In this document: piece by piece, positions 1 to 10,164 of the stretch
How positions within the stretch are numbered: position 1 is the first letter of the stretch
Layout of the letters: each line of letters opens with the position of its first letter
Assembly: GCF_000210295.1 (NCBI RefSeq)
Contig: NC_026741.1
Location: 2,046,001-2,110,000, forward strand
Length of the DNA: 64,000 nucleotides
Direction of reading: 5' to 3'
DNA from: Trypanosoma brucei gambiense DAL972
Lineage: Eukaryota > Euglenozoa > Kinetoplastea > Trypanosomatida > Trypanosomatidae
The notes under the pieces: model-generated
What the model was told of the DNA's origin: nothing
What the model saw: only the letters and a program-made list of their open reading frames with translations
Databases searched by the model: none
Made by a program: the position numbers and the translations under genes

Positions 1-365
1 CATCATCACGCCCGCTTCCCACCGCCGCCTACGTGCAATTGTTGGAGGATGATTTGCGGTTCGTGCAGGAGGAGCTGCAGCGCAGTAAAGATGAACTCAA
101 CAATTTCCGTAAGATGGTGACACCTGGTTATTATACTTCCACCGCGTTATGGTTAGACCGAGAGAGTGTGATGGAGGTTCAGGCAAAGAAGATTGCAGCA
201 CTTGTGGAAGCACTCGCGCACAGTGATGAGGGGCGACGACATGTTGAGGAACGCATGATGACTGAGCACCGCCAACTGATGGCTCGCATGGAGGCGTTGC
301 AGCGGGATATGGAGCAACAGAGAGGAGCCGGTAAAAACTCTCTTCCCATTCCCCAAAATGTGTGA
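1..365 (+). CDS. C-terminal fragment of a coiled-coil protein (5' end outside window)
   Basis: The reading frame is open from the window edge (first full codon at base 3) to a TGA at 363-365, so this is the last ~120 residues of a longer protein. No ATG serves as a natural start; the apparent start at base 33 is a GTG. The visible part is rich in Glu, Gln, Arg, Met and Leu with heptad-like spacing (for example MEALQRDMEQQRG near the end), so it is very likely alpha-helical coiled coil. It ends in a short polar tail (SLPIPQNV). It is co-directional with every other gene here. The family cannot be named from this fragment; a cytoskeletal or flagellar role would be a guess from the coiled-coil character. 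Confidence 0.75.
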   Translation, partial: SSRPLPTAAYVQLLEDDLRFVQEELQRSKDELNNFRKMVTPGYYTSTALWLDRESVMEVQAKKIAALVEALAHSDEGRRHVEERMMTEHRQLMARMEALQRDMEQQRGAGKNSLPIPQNV

Positions 366-754
366 CCGCATCAAACGGTGAAACGGGGTTGAAACCAGCA
401 GCAATGGAAGGGAAGTTCCATATACTCTGGAGGTTTATAGTTGATATCCTTGTGTGTACAAAAGCTGACAAAAGTGAAGGAAGGGGGAAAGATGTAAAAA
501 GAAAAAAAAGGAAAAGAAGGGAGCTCATAATTCTGTTGCATGCGTTTTTGCAGCTGCACGACTCGGTGGCAGGAATAACGTCACAAATTATGTTACGGGA
601 GTGGGGGGCGGCCACGACAGAAACCGTAAGTTGCCGACACACATTCACACATTTAGTGGTCACGTGTGTCCGCGCGGCTGTTCCTTCCTTCCTTCCTTTC
701 TTTTCTTTTTTGTTTTTCCTTCCCCATTGGTGGTCTCATTCTTTTTTACTTTTC

Positions 755-760
<6 letters not shown>

Positions 761-786
<26 letters not shown>

Positions 787-808
787 TTATTTATTTATTT
801 ATTTTTTT
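761..808. repeat. (AT)n followed by (ATTT)n microsatellite
   Basis: An uninterrupted AT run passes directly into ATTT tetranucleotides inside the first spacer. Its length is likely to vary between strains. Confidence 0.9.
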
Positions 809-1514
809 GTTTTTGTCTTTTCATCATTCTATCGTGAACAGTTCCATAAGCAAACCAGCAGAGTGAAGTTCTTTTTCTGTGGGAGTACATTGCCAGTGAG
901 CTTGCGCGTGTAGGGGGAGGAGGGGGGCGCTATGAGCCGTACGACATCTGTGGAAATACCGCTTGAGGAATAACATATGCTCACGTGTACGCATGTGTGG
1001 GATTCATTGAAGGCAATTCTAATGTTTCTTTCACTTTTTTTTTCTTCTTTCTTTCTTTCTCAGAAACTTCTTTTTAGACCCTCCATTTTTGTTTTGTTTT
1101 GTTTTTGCCTACCTACCTACCTACATACCGCTTCGCGCACGTATTCATATAACATTTGCCGTGTCGTTGATGTTTTGATTTCTTAACCCTTTTCATAGTT
1201 AACACCATTGTTATTGTTATTGTTATTATTATTTATTTTTATTTTTTTTGACGCTCTTACTGTTGTTATTGCTGACTTTGCCTGTGGTTCTGTTGCCACC
1301 GCTCCTTTTCTCTCCTTAATATTTTTTTTTCCTCTTGTTTTTGAATCCACCGTTTAACATCAGTGTACAGGTGGAGAGGTGCGAAGGGGCCTTCTGTTAC
1401 ATTTCCCCACTTTTTTTTCCCGTTTCAAAGTATGGTGGATGTCACAGGTCCCTTCTTACATCTTCTTTTTTTTTTTTTTTTGAGAAAAAACAATCAACTA
1501 AACAAGTTAAATTG

Positions 1515-1546
1515 TAATAATAATAATAATAACAATAACAATAATA
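1515..1546. repeat. (TAA)n / (AAC) microsatellite
   Basis: About ten AAT-type triplets interrupted by AAC units in the noncoding spacer. Confidence 0.85.
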
Positions 1547-1768
1547 TTTATTTATTTTCCCCCTTTTCCCCTTTCCTCCCCCTCTTGTATTATTTTGCGC
1601 GTTTCATGCGTTTGCTTTACTTTCATTGAAGGGGAATTTCTGCACATTTGCGGAGGTAGGTGAGTGAATAGTTAATTAGATATTTCAAAGGGAAACTACG
1701 GGAAATAAGCGAATGAACCAAAGAAAGAAAAAGAAGGGGAAAAGGTGAGGGGGAGGGAGCAGTGGTAA

Positions 1769-1770
<2 letters not shown>

Positions 1771-1811
<41 letters not shown>
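1771..1811. repeat. (TAA)n microsatellite
   Basis: About fourteen perfect TAA triplets in the first spacer, the longest triplet run in this part of the window. Confidence 0.9.
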
Positions 1812-1909
1812 TATGTACTTAATAAAAGGCAATGAGAAAGCAGAATCATGTCTGATATTCATTTGGGAAAGAAGGTGCGCGTGCATGTGTGCGTATAAAT
1901 ATTAATCTA

Positions 1910-1949
1910 AATAATAATAATAATAATAATGATAATAATGATAATAATT
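1910..1949. repeat. imperfect (AAT)n microsatellite
   Basis: AAT triplets with two GAT interruptions, about 100 bp downstream of the previous TAA block. Confidence 0.85.
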
Positions 1950-2341
1950 GTTATTGATGTCATTTTTTTTTATGCTTTACTTCAGTGTATCGTCCCCACA
2001 TCATTAATAGTAACAAATTATCACCGTTGTATTTGCTATTTTTTTTTTTAAAAACTTAAAGCAGCTGAAGCACGATGCCGGTCTTACGGTAAAACTGTAC
2101 ATGCTATATTTTTAAGAAACGAAGAGAGAGAGAGAAAAAAAAAAAGTATTTTGCCTTCAATTGTTGTTTTCTGCGACATGTCTGCGCAAGGAGCATGTTC
2201 CATTTGTTCATGTAGCATCTCAATTACTCTTCTTATAGTAGTTGGGTTCGGTTACCTCTTCATTCGCATTACTTCTTTCTGCAACTCATGACATAATGAT
2301 CATCATCAGTTCAATCTGGTAATTCATATTATTAACATTAT

Positions 2342-2374
2342 TGTTTCCACTCTATTCCTCATGTTTTCTTCAAG
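2342..2374 (+). promoter_or_regulatory. candidate spliced-leader acceptor for the coiled-coil gene at 2486
   Basis: A pyrimidine-rich stretch (TTTCCACTCTATTCCTC, then TTTTCTTC) ends in AAG, with the AG at 2373-2374. The predicted 5'UTR is about 110 nt and would include the GT repeat. This is pattern-based: in trypanosomes the first AG after a polypyrimidine tract is commonly used for trans-splicing. Confidence 0.5.
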
Positions 2375-2419
2375 CCTTCCGGGAATCGGATTAAAACCAA
2401 GGAAAGACGTGACTTACCT

Positions 2420-2465
2420 TGGGTGTGCGTGTGTGTGTGTGCGTTTGTGTTTGTGTGTTTGTGGG
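2420..2465. repeat. (GT)n-rich microsatellite in the presumed 5'UTR
   Basis: GT dinucleotides with GC and TTT interruptions lie 20 nt before the ATG at 2486. The reading frame stays open through it, giving an artefactual VCVCV leader from non-ATG codons. Confidence 0.85.
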
Positions 2466-2485
2466 TAGTGCTTAGTGAATTTAAT

Positions 2486-5452
2486 ATGAATCGCTTCCAA
2501 CGGAGTGACGAAACGCTTTCATCATCTGCGAGCGGGCAAAGAGCTCGACGGTCAACTACAGGGGGTCTCGAGAACAGCATCAGCATCAGCTACGGCACGG
2601 ATATCACCAGAAGCACAAGTAGCAAAGCAATCAGAAGAAGAAGAAGTAATCTCACCGTTCCCAGTGGGACTGGTCATTTTAGCTGCACCCGAACCCGGAT
2701 TCCTAATAATACTTGTTTAAGGAGAAGCAGCTTTCCATCGGGTAATACACCCCTACGGGCTGACCGAACACCGAGTCCGAAAAGTCTCAAGCGGCAGAAG
2801 GTGCGGCTCCACGTAGTTAAGCCTCTGCTGCAAAGCAGCCATAACACCCGTTTGATTGTAAATGATAGCGTTTGTACTGGTACTGATACTAAGGCCAATG
2901 GTGACAGCGATACGAAGTGTGATGTTAACGATATCAGTTTATGCAGCACTAGTGTTGTTGATGCACCGCCAATAGGGCCAGAGGAGGGGACCGCTTACCA
3001 ACAGCAGGAAAATCTTACGCTGAATGATGTGGAGGAGTTACGCCGCCGCCGAGAACAACTACGGTACGGCGTTGACACATCACTTGCGCGCATTGCAGAA
3101 TTGAAACTGTTAACGCAGGCGTTCCGTTTAGATCAAAGAGGCACCGATGGCGAGGACGGTGAAGCTCTCGACGCTGCATCCAGTGCTGAGATCAGTAACA
3201 GTGCCCTCCTTAATAGCACGGAAAATGAGGCCAGTGTAACTTCGAAGAGTCTGGCAATTGAGGGAGAGGAATGGGGCAGAGAGGAGGATACCCTATTACT
3301 ACTAAAAGTTGCTGAGGAGGAGTATGAAGAGCTTAGATCGCAACTGACTTTGGCGTGCGCTTCCCTTTCTGCTGTCCCACAAACCTTGTGGACTGACATT
3401 CGGAGGTTTCGCCAGCCACCTCCTGCTGTGGCTGCCGTTGTTGATGCCGTCTTGATACTTTTAGGCCTCCCACAAAGCAGACACCGACGGCTAGGGCTTG
3501 GAAATGGGGGCTGGCCCAACTTTCCTCAGCAGCTTATACAGTGTGACCCGCTGGCCACTTATCAAAAAATAATGGGTATTGCTGATTGTGAGTCGTGGAT
3601 GAATGGCGTTTCGCGTATGGGTGAGCTTGAACATTTTTTGTGCCACTGGACTCATCTCCGCGTCTCACGTGTGCACCCGACTTTGGGTCCGCTGCACCAG
3701 TGGGTTAAGACAATGGTTGACGCCAGCCGGGCAGCCGGAAGGTTGGAGGCTCTTAGAGATGCATCAAGCGCTAAACAAATTGCAACTGTAGCCGGCAGAG
3801 GGATACTGCTGCGTGAGCTGGAGGAAAATGAGGAGTACGTTCAGCTTGCGCAGGAGGAGATAGCCGCTATCGACGCATTGGTTGCGGATGTAGTTGCATT
3901 CGGTGTGGCGGGTCCAGCTATTAGTTCGGGTGCTGCCGTCTCGGAAGAAAAGAGGAATCTCGCGGAACCGGCTGAGGCTTACGGGGAGCCCTCCGCGCAG
4001 AGGCCTGGAGGTCGAGGGCGTGCAGGGAAGGGGGTGAGTTGGAGTGCAGAGGTGTCCAATGCCAATTCTCTTCCTCTTGTTTCTGGGACAGAGCAACGGG
4101 TTACTACGGGAGGGACGGGGCGGAGGAGGAAAGATATTGTCATCCCTGCTCTCAACTTTGCCGATTGCTTGCCTTCGTTCCCTCATGCGGAGCAGGGGCC
4201 GCTGTCGTTGCGTGAGCGATTTGAGAGGATTCGTACGTCTTCGTTATGCCATAGTCCTCGGGCTGGTCCCATCAGCCATGTTGAAGGTAGTCCCTCACGT
4301 GGTAATTTCGGTAGCGTAACGGAGATTGCAAATTCCATTGGAAATGTGAGTTTCCTGACCACCGCCCGTGCGCTTCGTGATAGAGAGAACCTACTGATGC
4401 GCGTCCACCAGCTGGAAGAACAGTTGAATGAAATTTGCGGCAGCAAGCCAAAAGAAGTGGAACTCGTTCTGTTGCGTGACGAGCTGGCTGCAGCACAGGA
4501 AGAGATTAGCAGGCTGCGGGCAGAGCGGGATGAGCTTGAACAGCGGGCTAAGCGTCGTGACACCTATTACAAACCTTCCTCTCCACGAGGGGGGTGCATT
4601 AAGGGGTTGGATGAAGAACTAGCCGGCGCGGATGAGATTTCATCGGCGGGCGCGTCGAAGGAGAAAGCTGCGGATGGTTCAGGGGATGCCATGACGGTAA
4701 TGATGCTGGAACAACAGTTGTTGACCGCTCATGCCCGCATACAACACCTAGAGGCTACTGTTGTAGGGCTGACTTCAGATGAAGGCACGCAATGCACATC
4801 GGTAAGTGGTAGTGGCAATGACTCACCGGAGGCTCCATATGACAATTCCAATCGACCTTCAGCTTTCGCCGCATCTGGCCTCGGTATCACCATTGCTGGC
4901 GGCCCGGGGGAGGTACCGTTTCTTCAGCGCCGCATAGATGAAATGCAACGAATTTTGGAGATGCAAGAGCGTGCTGTCAATGATGCGGAGGAGAGGCTCA
5001 ATAATGAAATGCACGCTAAGAATGAGGCATACGAGCAGGTGCGTCAGCTACAGGCAGAGCTCCGCAGCGTATGGCAGCAACTGGAGAACAGCGAGTATCA
5101 ACTTAAGGTAGCAATGGAGGGCTCGCGCTGTTATTACTGCCGTGCGGATTTGGATGACCGCGATGCGGGGAATGGTGGTGAAGACATGCGACAACAGCGA
5201 CGGCGTGAGGCGGTTTGTCAGGAGGAAATCGAGCGCCTTCGCATGCAGCTGCGTGACCAAAAACAACGCAGTGTAGAGGAAAGGCGGCGACGACTTGAAC
5301 TCCGTAAGGTTCGCAGCGCGCTTTTGCTCAAGTTGGAGAATACCTTCACTGAGGCCCTGCGGTTGCAAGAGAACGGATCGGTGCGGGCGGCTGCGATATT
5401 ACAGCCCACCCGTACAGACATGGGTGATATTGTGAACTCGCAGGAACTTTAG
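2486..5452 (+). CDS. coiled-coil protein with a central CxxC (988 aa), function unknown
   Basis: The start is the ATG at 2486 (MNRFQRSDETL). The frame is open further upstream, but only through a GT repeat with GTG codons. The N-terminal ~170 residues are Ser/Arg/Thr-rich and look disordered. Short helices follow at ~178-206 and ~267-287, then a globular-looking Trp-containing stretch (~290-430). Strong coiled-coil predictions by eye fall at ~621-691, ~735-762, ~810-878 and ~900-966. A lone CYYC (C882, C885) separates the last two coils. Composition and architecture resemble cytoskeletal, basal-body or flagellar proteins of trypanosomatids, but I do not recognise the family. It is co-directional with its neighbours. 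Function is not assigned. Confidence 0.85.
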   Translation: MNRFQRSDETLSSSASGQRARRSTTGGLENSISISYGTDITRSTSSKAIRRRRSNLTVPSGTGHFSCTRTRIPNNTCLRRSSFPSGNTPLRADRTPSPKSLKRQKVRLHVVKPLLQSSHNTRLIVNDSVCTGTDTKANGDSDTKCDVNDISLCSTSVVDAPPIGPEEGTAYQQQENLTLNDVEELRRRREQLRYGVDTSLARIAELKLLTQAFRLDQRGTDGEDGEALDAASSAEISNSALLNSTENEASVTSKSLAIEGEEWGREEDTLLLLKVAEEEYEELRSQLTLACASLSAVPQTLWTDIRRFRQPPPAVAAVVDAVLILLGLPQSRHRRLGLGNGGWPNFPQQLIQCDPLATYQKIMGIADCESWMNGVSRMGELEHFLCHWTHLRVSRVHPTLGPLHQWVKTMVDASRAAGRLEALRDASSAKQIATVAGRGILLRELEENEEYVQLAQEEIAAIDALVADVVAFGVAGPAISSGAAVSEEKRNLAEPAEAYGEPSAQRPGGRGRAGKGVSWSAEVSNANSLPLVSGTEQRVTTGGTGRRRKDIVIPALNFADCLPSFPHAEQGPLSLRERFERIRTSSLCHSPRAGPISHVEGSPSRGNFGSVTEIANSIGNVSFLTTARALRDRENLLMRVHQLEEQLNEICGSKPKEVELVLLRDELAAAQEEISRLRAERDELEQRAKRRDTYYKPSSPRGGCIKGLDEELAGADEISSAGASKEKAADGSGDAMTVMMLEQQLLTAHARIQHLEATVVGLTSDEGTQCTSVSGSGNDSPEAPYDNSNRPSAFAASGLGITIAGGPGEVPFLQRRIDEMQRILEMQERAVNDAEERLNNEMHAKNEAYEQVRQLQAELRSVWQQLENSEYQLKVAMEGSRCYYCRADLDDRDAGNGGEDMRQQRRREAVCQEEIERLRMQLRDQKQRSVEERRRRLELRKVRSALLLKLENTFTEALRLQENGSVRAAAILQPTRTDMGDIVNSQEL

Positions 5453-5633
5453 AGTAAAATTCAAAAAAAAAAGCAACTAGAAGTAGCCTTAACAGTAAGA
5501 GAAAGTGAGGAACAGAGAGAGCAAGAGAAAGTTTCCTTTTTTTTTTAAAAAAAAAGAGGAAAGGAAAGAGACGCATGAATAAGTAAGTTAGGTTGGGGAG
5601 GATTCATGTCAGGTGAATAGCGCAGCGGGCATG

Positions 5634-5666
<33 letters not shown>

Positions 5667-5689
5667 TATATATATATATACATATATGC
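5634..5689. repeat. (TA)n microsatellite
   Basis: Two long TA runs separated by AAAATATAA, located about 180 bp after the stop of the 988-residue gene, probably in its 3'UTR. Confidence 0.9.
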
Positions 5690-6461
5690 ATGTGTGCACA
5701 TCCCGTAGCGTCATTGGTACCAGTGGGAACGAATTACATTATTGAAGGATCAGGTGCCCCTAAGTAGCCGAGGGGACGTGTCGCAAATGTGCCTAAGGTA
5801 CTTCATTCCCATTTTGTTTTGTTTTTATGTTTTTTTTTTATTTTCCCCTTTTTGTTTAATTTCTAACACCTCTCTTCAATCCTTTTCTGCCTACAGTGGA
5901 TATGAGGTAATAATAACCTTGTTTGGGGAGGAGGGAATTTATACGCCGTATCGACTGTAGGCGCTGTGCAACGGTAAAAAATAAAAAAACAAAAAAAAAC
6001 AAAAAGGACGTGCATGTTTGTGTGTTTGTACCCGTGTGTGTGTGTGTGTGTTGGAGGTTTGCGGTATGCAGTTTCTTGTCTTTTTGTTCTTGTATTCCTT
6101 CCTTCTCCTGATTCGTTAAATTATTGTTTTTTTTTTTTTAAAAAGTTTGCTTATTCACTCCAGCACGCTATAAAGCTTTACTTTCTTATTATTGTTATTA
6201 TTACTTATGCTATTGTTATTATTGTTTGTCACTCGCAAGTAAATATAAATAGGTGCATCTCTATATAATTATTGAATCAAGTTTCTGTTTAGTACTTCAT
6301 TTATGCAGTGATATGATGAATATTTTGGGTTAAAAAGAGTGAAAAGAAGTGAAAAAGAGAAGGAAGAAGTGGCATAGAGAAGCATACAAGAAAAGAGCTA
6401 AAATAAATAAAAATAAAGTAAAATAGCAATAGAAGCGAAAGAAAAGAGAAAAGATATCATT

Positions 6462-6520
6462 AAAGAAAAAAGGAAAGAAAAAAGGAGAAAAAAAAAGAAA
6501 AAGAAAAGAAAGAAGGAAGA
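6462..6520. repeat. 59-nt uninterrupted homopurine run inside a ~250-bp purine-rich block
   Basis: Bases 6462-6520 contain only A and G on the + strand. The surrounding 6331-6535 is also strongly purine-biased. This contrasts with the T-rich tracts that dominate most spacers on the coding strand. Confidence 0.85.
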
Positions 6521-6748
6521 CCAGGAAGTTGTTTTTAAATGGTGTGAGAGATGCAAGAAGAAAAAAAAAACATTTTTTTTTTTTTTTTTACACATAGAGT
6601 CACAATGCATGTGCCATAACAAACGCAACCGCACACCCACAAACAAGAACATGCGCATATACGCAAAACTGAAGAAATAAAAGGAACTTTTTGTATTCGC
6701 AAGTATATAACATATATATATATATATGAGTTAATATATGTGTACAAT

Positions 6749-6772
6749 ATTATTATTATTATTATTATTATT
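6749..6772. repeat. (ATT)n microsatellite
   Basis: About eight TAT/ATT triplets in the gene-poor region, followed 120 bp later by AAC and AAT triplets (about 6889-6935). Confidence 0.85.
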
Positions 6773-9643
6773 TTTACTATTCTTATTTACTGCTATTATT
6801 GTTGGCGTCGTGGTTTGGAGGTTAAAGAAAGCAAAAGAGAAAGAAGGAGAAAGAGAGAGGAAAAAAAAAAAGAAAATGAGAACGAAGAACAACAACAACA
6901 ACAACAAAATAATAATAGCAATAACAATAATAACAGATAAAAAACGAAGGATGAGCAAACGATGTGGCGGCTGCAACTACGTCTTGAGTTCCTGGTGTTC
7001 GTGTTGGAACCCGCGTGTAAAATGCAAAAAACAAAAAAAAGAAAACAAATGGAAAAATAAAACAATAATAATATTACTTTTTCTTTTTTCTTTTTTCTTT
7101 TGTTTGCGGGTGCCACTGGGACCAGTAAGGGTGCGGTTACTGATTGAATTATTGTACCTAAACAGTTTTTTTTCTTTTCTTTTCTTTTCTTTTTTCGTTG
7201 TTTTGTGAGGCACGTAATGATCGCGACGATATTTTTATTGTTTTCATTATTATTGCTTTAAATCATTAATAGAGGCATAAAAAGTTTGTTATATTTGTAT
7301 ATGTTTGTAATAAAAGAAAAGAAAAAAAAATGAAATAGATAAATAATAGAGAGTGGGATGAGAGAAGTAGTATCAAACGACATTTTCTTTTCTTTTTTGT
7401 TTTTTTGTTTTTTTTTCTAAATTTAAAAAGAAGAAACTCTCCCATTATAATGGGAGGTTGAGCAAAGCAGAGCGGAGCGAACCAGACTGAAAATCCAAAG
7501 CAAAGAAAAAAAAAAAGAAACAAGCAACAAAAATGAAACCGATGAGAAAGAGGAGGAAAATATTGTGTTTTGTTTTGTTTTTCTCCTTTTTTTTTGTTTT
7601 TCAGAAATCAAATCGGTTTCATATGAATATATACAAGTGTATATATATATGTGTATGTCTATATGTCTATATGTTTGTATGCTGATTCCTTTTGTATCCC
7701 AATTTCTTTTCTTCTTTTTTTTTAAAAATTTGATTCGTTATTTCCTCACTGATTTTTCTCCCCCCTTTGTTAGATATTTAATTTAGCTTAATTCATTTTT
7801 ATCATCATCATCATCATTGTTACAAACGTTTCTTTAGAGAAGAAGGGGAGAAGCAGAAACGAGAGGAATTCTTTTATTAAGAGAGAAGAAAAACAAAGAA
7901 GAAAGGAACAATGATCTTTTGAATTATACTGCGTGTTTTTGTTGTTTTTTGTTGTTTTATTCCATTTTTTTTTATTTGGTTTTTATTCCACGTTTCAAGT
8001 TTTTAGCCGTGCAATAACAGCGATAACAACAAAATTAAAAAAAAAAGCATTGAAGCACAGTTGAAGTAAAATGCTTACGGGGAACATAAATAACCTTAAA
8101 GAGAACGATTCTCTGTAGGGCAAACGCACGTATGGATTGTAATCATTTGGGAGTTACCCGAGAGCTTAACCTAAAAAAAGAGGAAAAAAAAGAGGAAAAA
8201 GAAAAGAAAAAGAAAAGAAAAATCAGTCACCTGTGAGTGCCACGTCATGTCATGTGATTATCCGCCTTTTTCTTCTTCTTTTTTTTTCGGTTTCCTTTTC
8301 CTTTCCTTTTCCTTTATTTATGTCTGTGTGTGCGTTGGTGTGAAATTAATCCAAATCAGTTTGTAGGCCTCTTTTTTTTTTTCTTTTCTATTTTCTGTCT
8401 CCTTCTTCCGTTTTGAAAGTTTTACTTCTCTCATTTTCCTACTCGATACTTGTACTTCAACGGCGCGTCGCTGTTAACACTCTGGTCAATCCGCAATGGC
8501 GCTTGCTTTTGTCCTTTTTTTTTCTTTATTTCCCTCTTTCGTTTTCTTTATCTTACCTTATTTCTCAACGTCGTCATTATCTGTTTATTCTTTTCTATCT
8601 TCTTCTTTTAACTACGTGTGTTAATTGCATTAGTTTATAAGTGCAGGCATAATGGTTGCATCATAGAAAAATAATTGTGATGCCGACATGAGATTGAGGT
8701 GCGTGGTGTTGTAAAATGTTAAACTTTTAAATTCATCATCATCACTGAAGCAAACGGGTGTATCTAGTTGCAAACATTTTCTCTGTAGCTCCGCTGTTAG
8801 ATGAGGATACACAAAACAAGCAAATGAAAATGCGACCGAATGAATCCAACATGTTTATGTTGAAGCAACCCACGGAAACATTTTTGTTTCAATATGTGAG
8901 GGGAGAGATATCACAGATTTCGATTAACTTCAGCTCAAATTCAACATGCAGATGACAGTTGAGCACGCGTGCTGAGGCAAGAAGAAAAGGGGAAAAATCT
9001 CTGAATTATATAACGGTTTTGATTGCGGCTGCTGTTTTGATCTTCCGTGAGAATGTTACAGAGCTCAACCACATTTCTTGTTTTTTTCCTTTTTTCTTTT
9101 TTAGTATGGCACGAATGAAGACATGAGTGTAATGCCATTTGAGACGATAGGTTAGGCTTGCAGGGCGTTCTGAGGGTTGTAATTCTTTCCATCTCGTCTT
9201 GCATCCTTCCTTATTGATTATACCACATCGCCTTAAAGCCATATACTTCCACGTGCCATATTTCCTTCACGTGTGGTGTTCTCACCGGTAACACTTTCGC
9301 GCGGTGTCATATTTGAGCACATCCCGGAAATATGACATCATTTAACTGAGGAAAGGAAAAATATTCATGCTGACAATGGCTTTTAAGGCTTGTTATGCCC
9401 TCTGCGTTAGTGATGAAGGTGAGAGCAATTTAATGATATTCACTTTCGCAGATCCTCTGGCACTGAGATGAAGTTTACCGCTCTTTCCTTGATGTTATCG
9501 GTTTTAGGATGAAAAGAGGAGACGCATTTGTGCTCGCATAACAAAAAATATTAAAAAAAAAGATGCCACGACTGACATATTAATAATATGTAAGCAACCG
9601 TGCAAACGAAGGACAAGATAGGTTTGACTCGCATTTATGCCCA

Positions 9644-9674
9644 CTGGGAAGGGAACCTCCCAGGGATTGTTCCC
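9644..9674. other. overlapping small inverted repeats
   Basis: CTGGGA (9644-9649) pairs with TCCCAG (9658-9663), and GGGAAC (9651-9656) pairs with GTTCCC (9669-9674). The two hairpins are mutually exclusive. They lie in unannotated sequence and no function is implied. Confidence 0.4.
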
Positions 9675-10075
9675 ACCATTGCGTGGGGAAGCGGAAGACA
9701 CTGCAAATGTCTCCAAACCCCAATGCACACCAGCGAAAAAATATAAAAAAGGGAGAGTCTTGAGATCAAGTTGGGAGGGAACTCATCAGGAAGGCAAGCC
9801 ACTGGATGGGAGAGGGATGCCCAAAAAAGAAACACTGCAAATACACATCAAAAACGCTTTTGCGCCGTCCACACCGTCCTCAATATTGTGAATTGCCGCC
9901 GCCGATCTGTCCTTCAATTCCTTTTCACATTTCTGTGTAACTGCTCGACGGGTTTTATGGAGATGTGCGCCCATTTGACGGTCTCAACTAAGCATTGAGC
10001 CGCCCCTCGAGTACGCAATCTCCTTTACACCGTACGTAATGCTGCAATTTCTTCTTATAAGTCCCTGTTGCTTAC

Positions 10076-10130
10076 AGTATTGTTGTCTATTATCATTATT
10101 ATCATTATTCTCTCATTTCTCTCCTTTAAG
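10076..10130 (+). promoter_or_regulatory. candidate spliced-leader acceptors, cyclase copy 1
   Basis: The tract TCTCATTTCTCTCCTTTAAG (10111-10130) gives an AG 34 nt before the ATG at 10165. An alternative is the CTTACAG at 10071-10077. Both elements recur at the same spacing in copies 2 and 3. Confidence 0.55.
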
Positions 10131-10164
10131 ACTTACGAATTCATCAAGTCAAGTCACCAGTGTT

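Larger units (their letters stand above)
366..2485 (+). other. AT-rich intergenic spacer with microsatellites
   Basis: No credible gene is seen in these 2.1 kb. Short open frames on both strands consist of translated T-runs, AT repeats and AAT repeats. The stretch should hold the 3'UTR and poly(A) site of the upstream gene and the 5'UTR and splice acceptor of the next one. It contains an (AT)n/(ATTT)n block, three AAT-type blocks and a GT block, listed separately. Confidence 0.7.
5453..10164 (+). other. 4.7-kb gene-poor region before the cyclase array
   Basis: No convincing coding region is found. The candidate frames (for example the low-complexity one at 6738-7208) are translations of AAT/AAC triplets, A-runs and T-runs. 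Bases 5453-8640 are dominated by microsatellites, T-rich tracts and purine blocks. Bases 8641-10060 are less repetitive and look like ordinary unique sequence, possibly decayed, with no domain I recognise on either strand. I looked for conserved ends of trypanosome ingi/RIME-type retroelements and tRNA genes and did not recognise any. The last ~90 bp (10075-10164) match the upstream flank of the other cyclase copies. Confidence 0.6.

Noticed and set aside
6738..7208. 156-codon open frame in the gene-poor region
   Set aside because: Its translation is made of microsatellite and A/T-run products (Leu, Asn, Lys and Phe runs) with no domain.
8641..10060. Possible retroelement remnant (ingi, RIME, SIDER or DIRE type) in the moderately complex sequence before the array
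   Set aside because: No reverse-transcriptase or endonuclease motifs, no poly(A)-ended element with target-site duplication, and no element ends that I recognise.
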